A stretch of DNA of 64,000 nt from positions 177,762-241,761 of the forward strand of contig CAYFQE010000001.1 in NCBI GenBank assembly GCA_964345235.1, given 5' to 3'. The position numbers and the translations under genes are program-made. Positions 60,177 through 64,000 of this stretch are shown one piece after another (position 1 is the stretch's first letter; every line of letters begins with the position of its first letter). Source of the stretch: Scatomorpha sp964345235. GTDB lineage: Bacteria; Bacillota; Clostridia; Oscillospirales; Oscillospiraceae. The notes beneath the pieces were generated by a model that did not search any database, had not been told where the DNA came from, and was given only the letters and a program-made list of their open reading frames with translations.

Positions 60177-62421
60177 ATCTTGACCTTCCTATCATTATTT
60201 GCCCAAGCGAGATGCCTTCATCGTTGGTGGAAACTCTTCTGTGAGTGAAAACTTTGAATCCCATACTCTTGAGCTTTTGAGGCAGGCGTTCCATTAAATA
60301 AAAGTTTTGAAATACGCCGCCGGATAATACTACCCTATCTACTCCGATATTCTTTTTAGCATACTCAAGCTGCTCGGAGGCAAACTCAATACAAGTATTT
60401 ATAAATTTGGATGCTATAAGTGAGTTTCTCACTTTATTCTTTTTGTCTTCGGCTATATTGCGAACAAGCGGTCTCCAGTCGAAACGCAGAATGCCTTCGT
60501 CATCATAAAAATCAACTTGATAAATTTCCTTGCTGTCCTCTGCCGCAGCCTCTAAAAGAACGGCTCCCTGCCCCTCGTATGAGGCCTCACGCTTAATATC
60601 CAATATAGCCGCAACACCGTCGAAGAGTCTTCCCATACCGCTGCTATCGAAGCAGTTTACTTTGTTTTTAAGCATGGTTTTTACCGCTTTAAAATCCTGT
60701 GCTACTATAAAGTCTTCGGGTTCTAAGCCCGAATCCATTAGAAGATGTGCCCCCACTCTCCACGCGGACTTTATAGCCTTGTCCCCGCCCGCCAGAAGAA
60801 CTTCTCTGATACTTCCGACCCTTTTAAATGACCCATAGTCGCCTATAAGCAACTCTCCGCCCCAGATTTTACCGTCTTCTCCGTATCCGCTTCCGTCCCA
60901 GATAAGGCCAAGCACCGCTTCGTTGAGCTTATTATCTGCCATACATGAGGCAAGATGAGCATGATGGTGCTGAACTTGAATTAGTTTAAGTTTCTCTGTC
61001 TTTGCTCTACCTTTAGCATAAGCCGAAGAGAGATAGTCGGGATGAAAGTCCGAGACAATGAGCTTTGGGTATATTTCAAACAATTTTTCAAAGTGCGCAA
61101 CTTGACTTTCGTAGGTTTGCAGAGTTTCTATGTTTTTTAAGTCGCCTATATGCTGGCTCAAAAAAATATGTTTATTTTTAGCGAGGGCAAAGGATGCTTT
61201 TTGCTCTGCCCCACAGGCTAAGATATCGACTTCGCTCTTTTCGAAAAGAATCGGATATGGGGCATATCCTCTGGATCTTCTGAAAAAATACTCTTCACCG
61301 TTATGTACCGCCAAAAGAGAATCATCACACCTTGTAACAATATCTCTGTTGTTCAGCAGATAATAGTCGGCTATTCCCTCAAGACCTCTTAACGCCTCGT
61401 CATTGTCTTTAATTATCGGCCTGTCACTTATGTTGGCGCTTGTCATAATTAGGGCATCTATATTCTTTTGAAAAAGAAGAAAGTGCAAGGGCGTGTATGG
61501 AAGCATTATTCCGAGATATTTATTCTCGCTTATATATTTAAATGAGTTCTCATCATGTTTTTTAAGAAGAACTATCGGTCTTCTTGATGAGCATAAAATT
61601 CGAGCTTCAGCTTCATCTATATCGCAGAAGCTTTTTGCCGTTTCAAGGCTCTTACACATAAGGGCAAAGGGTTTTTCTTCGCGCTGTTTTCTCTTTCTGA
61701 GTTCTTTAGCGCACTCTTCCGTCGGCAGAGCCGCAAGATGTATTCCCCCATATCCCTTTATTGCAACTATCTTGCCTGAAATCAGCTCCTCACGGGCAAG
61801 CCCGATTGCTTCTCCGTATATCTCCTTTCCCTCGGAATCTGTAAAAAAAAGCCTTGGGCCACATACATCACAGCAGTTTGGCTGAGCATGATACCTTCTG
61901 CTCTCTATATCTTCAAACTCTGTGCCGCAATCTGAGCACATCGGGAAGCTGTTCATTGAAGTGTTTTTCCTGTCGTAAGGAATCTCTTTAATAATCGTAA
62001 ATCTCGGCCCGCAGTTGGTACAATTTATGAAAGGATACTCATATCGTCTGTCGTTGGGATTGAAGAGTTCTTTAATGCAATCTTCGCAGGTGCATATGTC
62101 CGGCGATACAAGAGCATCTATGCTTTCCTTCTTTTGGCTTTCTATTATTTTAAAGCCTTCAATATTTGGGGGTACCGGAACATCTTCGATATAAATATCT
62201 TCTATAAAGGCCAAAGCAGGAGGATTGTTTTTTAATCTGTCTAAAAAAGTTGAGATAGCAGGCTCTTCCCCGACGAGCAAAAGCTCTGCGCCTAAACTTG
62301 AATTCCTGACCCAACCGCAGAGGGAAAGCTTTTTGACAAGCTTATGAATAAAAGGCCTCATGCCAACCCCTTGCACAATACCGCTTATCTCAATTTTCTT
62401 TGCGACTATATTTATATCCAT
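60154..62421 (-). CDS. hypF: Carbamoyltransferase HypF
   Basis: 755 residues. Acylphosphatase-like domain (about 10-90, GIVQGVGMRPFI), two C4 zinc fingers (CTCEDC/CTNCGP, then CSDCG/CCDVCGP), a YrdC-like domain and a Kae1-like C-terminal domain with HHHAHLAS and SGGVFQN. It makes the carbamoyl-adenylate used by HypE for cyanide synthesis. First gene of the 18-gene hydrogenase locus, downstream of a perfect promoter. Confidence 0.96.
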   Translation of the reverse strand: MDINIVAKKIEISGIVQGVGMRPFIHKLVKKLSLCGWVRNSSLGAELLLVGEEPAISTFLDRLKNNPPALAFIEDIYIEDVPVPPNIEGFKIIESQKKESIDALVSPDICTCEDCIKELFNPNDRRYEYPFINCTNCGPRFTIIKEIPYDRKNTSMNSFPMCSDCGTEFEDIESRRYHAQPNCCDVCGPRLFFTDSEGKEIYGEAIGLAREELISGKIVAIKGYGGIHLAALPTEECAKELRKRKQREEKPFALMCKSLETAKSFCDIDEAEARILCSSRRPIVLLKKHDENSFKYISENKYLGIMLPYTPLHFLLFQKNIDALIMTSANISDRPIIKDNDEALRGLEGIADYYLLNNRDIVTRCDDSLLAVHNGEEYFFRRSRGYAPYPILFEKSEVDILACGAEQKASFALAKNKHIFLSQHIGDLKNIETLQTYESQVAHFEKLFEIYPKLIVSDFHPDYLSSAYAKGRAKTEKLKLIQVQHHHAHLASCMADNKLNEAVLGLIWDGSGYGEDGKIWGGELLIGDYGSFKRVGSIREVLLAGGDKAIKSAWRVGAHLLMDSGLEPEDFIVAQDFKAVKTMLKNKVNCFDSSGMGRLFDGVAAILDIKREASYEGQGAVLLEAAAEDSKEIYQVDFYDDEGILRFDWRPLVRNIAEDKKNKVRNSLIASKFINTCIEFASEQLEYAKKNIGVDRVVLSGGVFQNFYLMERLPQKLKSMGFKVFTHRRVSTNDEGISLGQIMIGRSRYVSGSTT

Positions 62422-62462
62422 TATTTGCCTATTCTAATACTTTTGTTATTATCTATTTAAGA

Positions 62463-62491
62463 ATTATATGAAATACCCCTACTATTGTCAA
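62463..62491 (-). promoter_or_regulatory. Consensus promoter of the hydrogenase locus
   Basis: On the minus strand TTGACA (complement of 62486-62491), exactly 17 bases, TATAAT (complement of 62463-62468): a full-consensus sigma-A promoter. It is about 40 bases before hypF. No operator palindrome is obvious around it. Confidence 0.9.
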
Positions 62492-62700
62492 TAATTCAGA
62501 CATATTGTAGTAATATTAACCGGAATAAAAAAGACCTCCCTATGTTTGTTTAAAGTTTAACACTTATTGCCTTATTAATCAATAAGAGAGTAAAAATAAA
62601 TCAAATTTTCTATTTTTGTCGTGTAACGAAGTAATTTATTGAATTGAAAGAATATGTATGATACCATCATATTAAATTAATAGAAAGAATGGTGTAGCAA

Positions 62701-63819
62701 ATGAGTTCAAAGGTATATTTTACAGACATGAGAACCGAAGTCCGCCGCAGTCTGCTTTCGAAGCTTAAGAGCCTGATGAAGGCTTCGGGATTTGAATCCA
62801 TTGATTTTAATGATAAATTCGTAGCCGTTAAAACACACTTTGGCGAGCCCGGCAACATGGCTTTTTTAAGACCCAACTGGGCGAAAGTCGTTTGCGACTA
62901 TGTAAAAGAGCTGGGTGGAAAGCCGTTTTTGACTGATTGCAATACTCTGTATGTCGGCGGCAGAAAGAATGCTCTGGAGCATTTGGAGAGCGCTTATACG
63001 AATGGTTACAATCCCTTTCAAACCGGTGTTCATACCATCATAGCCGATGGGCTCAAAGGCACCGATGAGGCATATGTTCCACTTCATAACACTGAGTTTG
63101 TTAAGGAAGCAAAAATCGGTAGAGCTCTGGCAGATGCCGACATAATAATTTCGCTCAGTCATTTCAAAGGCCATGAAAGCACAGGCTTTGGAGGCGCCTT
63201 GAAAAATATCGGTATGGGCGGCGGTTCAAGAGCCGGAAAAATGGAAATGCACAGTCAAGGCAAACCTTCTGTCGATCAAAAAAAGTGCATCGGCTGTGGC
63301 GCATGCATCAGATCCTGCGCTCATGATGCCCCGAAAATCAGCAACGGCAAATGTACAATTTGCCATGACCTCTGTGTCGGGTGCGGACGCTGTATCGGAG
63401 AATGTCCTAAAGATGCTATCATGGTTCCCTTTGATGAGGCAAAAGATATACTAAATAAAAAAATAGCTGAGTATGCTTTAGCAGTGGTAAAGGATAAGCC
63501 TCACTATCACATATCACTTGCTATCGATATATCTCCCCATTGCGACTGTCACTCTGAAAATGATTTGGCCATTGTTCCGAACATCGGTATGTTCGCATCC
63601 TTCGACCCCGTGGCCATAGATGTCGCAGCAGCTGATGCCGTTAATGCAGAAGACCCCTTAAGGGGAAGTATGCTGGCTGACTTACACGCCTCGGGAGAGT
63701 GTGAGTGCTGTAATGACCATTTTAAAACAATCAGCCCGAAGACAAACTGGAGATCGGCAGTTATACATGGCGAAAAAATCGGCTTGGGCTCTCGAGAGTA
63801 CGAGCTTATCAAACTCTAG
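62701..63819 (+). CDS. DUF362 domain protein with two [4Fe-4S] ferredoxin motifs
   Basis: 372 residues, soluble. The DUF362 core spans both ends: VKTHFGEPGNMAFL and FLTDCNTLYVGGRKNAL near the N-terminus, SHFKGHESTGFGGALKNIGMG, then FDPVAIDVAAADAVN. Between them are two [4Fe-4S] motifs, CIGCGACIRSC and CVGCGRCIGEC, plus extra cysteines (CTICHDLC, CDCH and CECC). A redox or Fe-S-related role is likely, but no enzyme activity can be named. It is divergent from the hydrogenase locus across 279 bases, so a role in the same electron economy is possible. Confidence 0.88.
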   Translation: MSSKVYFTDMRTEVRRSLLSKLKSLMKASGFESIDFNDKFVAVKTHFGEPGNMAFLRPNWAKVVCDYVKELGGKPFLTDCNTLYVGGRKNALEHLESAYTNGYNPFQTGVHTIIADGLKGTDEAYVPLHNTEFVKEAKIGRALADADIIISLSHFKGHESTGFGGALKNIGMGGGSRAGKMEMHSQGKPSVDQKKCIGCGACIRSCAHDAPKISNGKCTICHDLCVGCGRCIGECPKDAIMVPFDEAKDILNKKIAEYALAVVKDKPHYHISLAIDISPHCDCHSENDLAIVPNIGMFASFDPVAIDVAAADAVNAEDPLRGSMLADLHASGECECCNDHFKTISPKTNWRSAVIHGEKIGLGSREYELIKL

Positions 63820-63827
63820 TTAATAAT

Positions 63828-63939
63828 CCGCCAAACGCAAATTTAAGCAGGCTTTTCGGCATTTATTTTATATATTTATTTTACATTTACCCTTGACAAG
63901 TGTTATTTTGCCTGTTAGAATTCAATTTGCGTTTGGCGG
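63828..63939. repeat. 16-bp perfect inverted repeat overlapping the tRNA-Met 5' end
   Basis: CCGCCAAACGCAAATT (63828-63843) and its exact reverse complement AATTTGCGTTTGGCGG (63924-63939) are separated by 80 bases containing the tRNA promoter. The right copy includes the first five bases of the tRNA. Confidence 0.85.
63893..63921 (+). promoter_or_regulatory. Promoter of tRNA-Met
   Basis: TTGACA (63893-63898), 17 bases, TAGAAT (63916-63921); the tRNA begins 13 bases later. Confidence 0.85.
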
Positions 63940-64000
63940 CGTAGCTCAGCTGGCTAGAGCATTCGGTTCATACCCGGAGTGTCACTGGTTCAAGTCCAGT
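63935..64000 (+). tRNA. tRNA-Met (anticodon CAT), truncated by the window end
   Basis: The 5' acceptor GGCGGCG, D arm GCTC/GAGC, anticodon arm TTCGG/CCGGA with loop TTCATAC (CAT at 63969-63971) and the T arm up to ACTGG...CCAGT are visible. The 3' acceptor strand lies beyond the edge. G1 and the absence of the three G-C pairs of initiators indicate an elongator tRNA-Met, although tRNA-Ile with a modified CAT cannot be fully excluded. Confidence 0.9.

Noticed and set aside
1..64000. CRISPR arrays, insertion sequences, prophage genes or rRNA operons
   Set aside because: No regularly spaced direct repeats, transposase, integrase or phage-like proteins and no rRNA signatures were found on either strand.

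Overview
The window is a compact, protein-dense piece of a low-to-medium G+C Gram-positive (Bacillota, most likely Clostridia) chromosome. The evidence is the gene set: RqcH, Mini-RNase III, RbgA, EngB, YajC, DegV, acyl-ACP thioesterase, a SpoIID/LytB protein and a K+-dependent membrane pyrophosphatase. GGAGG-type ribosome binding sites, consensus sigma-A promoters and T-rich intrinsic terminators point the same way. An 18-gene energy-conserving [NiFe]-hydrogenase locus indicates a strict anaerobe that disposes of electrons as H2. I cannot name the species.

Layout. 1-6600 (minus): 5' end of an M50 (site-2 type) protease, then a proteostasis block transcribed tig-clpP-clpX-lon-engB from one near-consensus promoter, with an intrinsic terminator between clpX and lon. 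6601-11300 (minus): sipS-rbgA-rnhB-yraN-thrC-metallophosphoesterase, again with its own promoter. 11301-13572 (minus): marR, acyl-ACP thioesterase and degV, with two near-identical operator-like palindromes in front of marR. 13594-20229 (minus): rplS with its own promoter and a structured leader, yajC, then spoIID/lytB-like, queA and tgt, and wecB. 20497-25211 (plus): the lysine/diaminopimelate operon asd-dapA-dapB, tRNA-Ala(CGC), a structured A+T-rich gap with a possible 23-residue membrane peptide, and glycerate kinase. 25163-29756 (minus): a four-gene cluster of unknown function (condensation-type acyltransferase, zinc-ribbon membrane protein, tandem PII-like protein, two-repeat DUF1538 transporter-like protein that itself ends in a PII-like domain). 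29757-34054 (plus): a decayed acetyltransferase, a YbaK-type deacylase, a PAP2 phosphatase and two tandem LRR lipoproteins. 34066-36842 (minus): a cell-surface trio (membrane protein, phosphodiester glycosidase, Lgt-like membrane protein). 37111-43039 (plus): hppA, pcrA, cca. 43066-48626 (minus): uppP, ftsK, mrnC, rqcH. 48806-49285 (plus): an acetyltransferase. 49371-62421 (minus): the hydrogenase locus hypFCDE-mbhKL-hypA-mbhABCDEFGH-MJN. 62701-64000 (plus): a DUF362/ferredoxin protein and a truncated tRNA-Met.

How it works together. The hydrogenase locus carries its metal-centre assembly factors (HypA, C, D, E, F) and all electron-transfer, catalytic and Mrp-antiporter-like membrane subunits behind one TTGACA-17-TATAAT promoter. 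It should couple H2 formation from reduced ferredoxin to an ion gradient, alongside the pyrophosphate-driven pump HppA. The large subunit ends three residues after its last metal-binding cysteine, so it should need no maturation protease, and none is seen here. The least understood parts are the DUF1538/PII-like cluster, the Lgt-like/phosphodiester glycosidase trio and the paired LRR lipoproteins. All calls come from reading the sequence; no database search was run.
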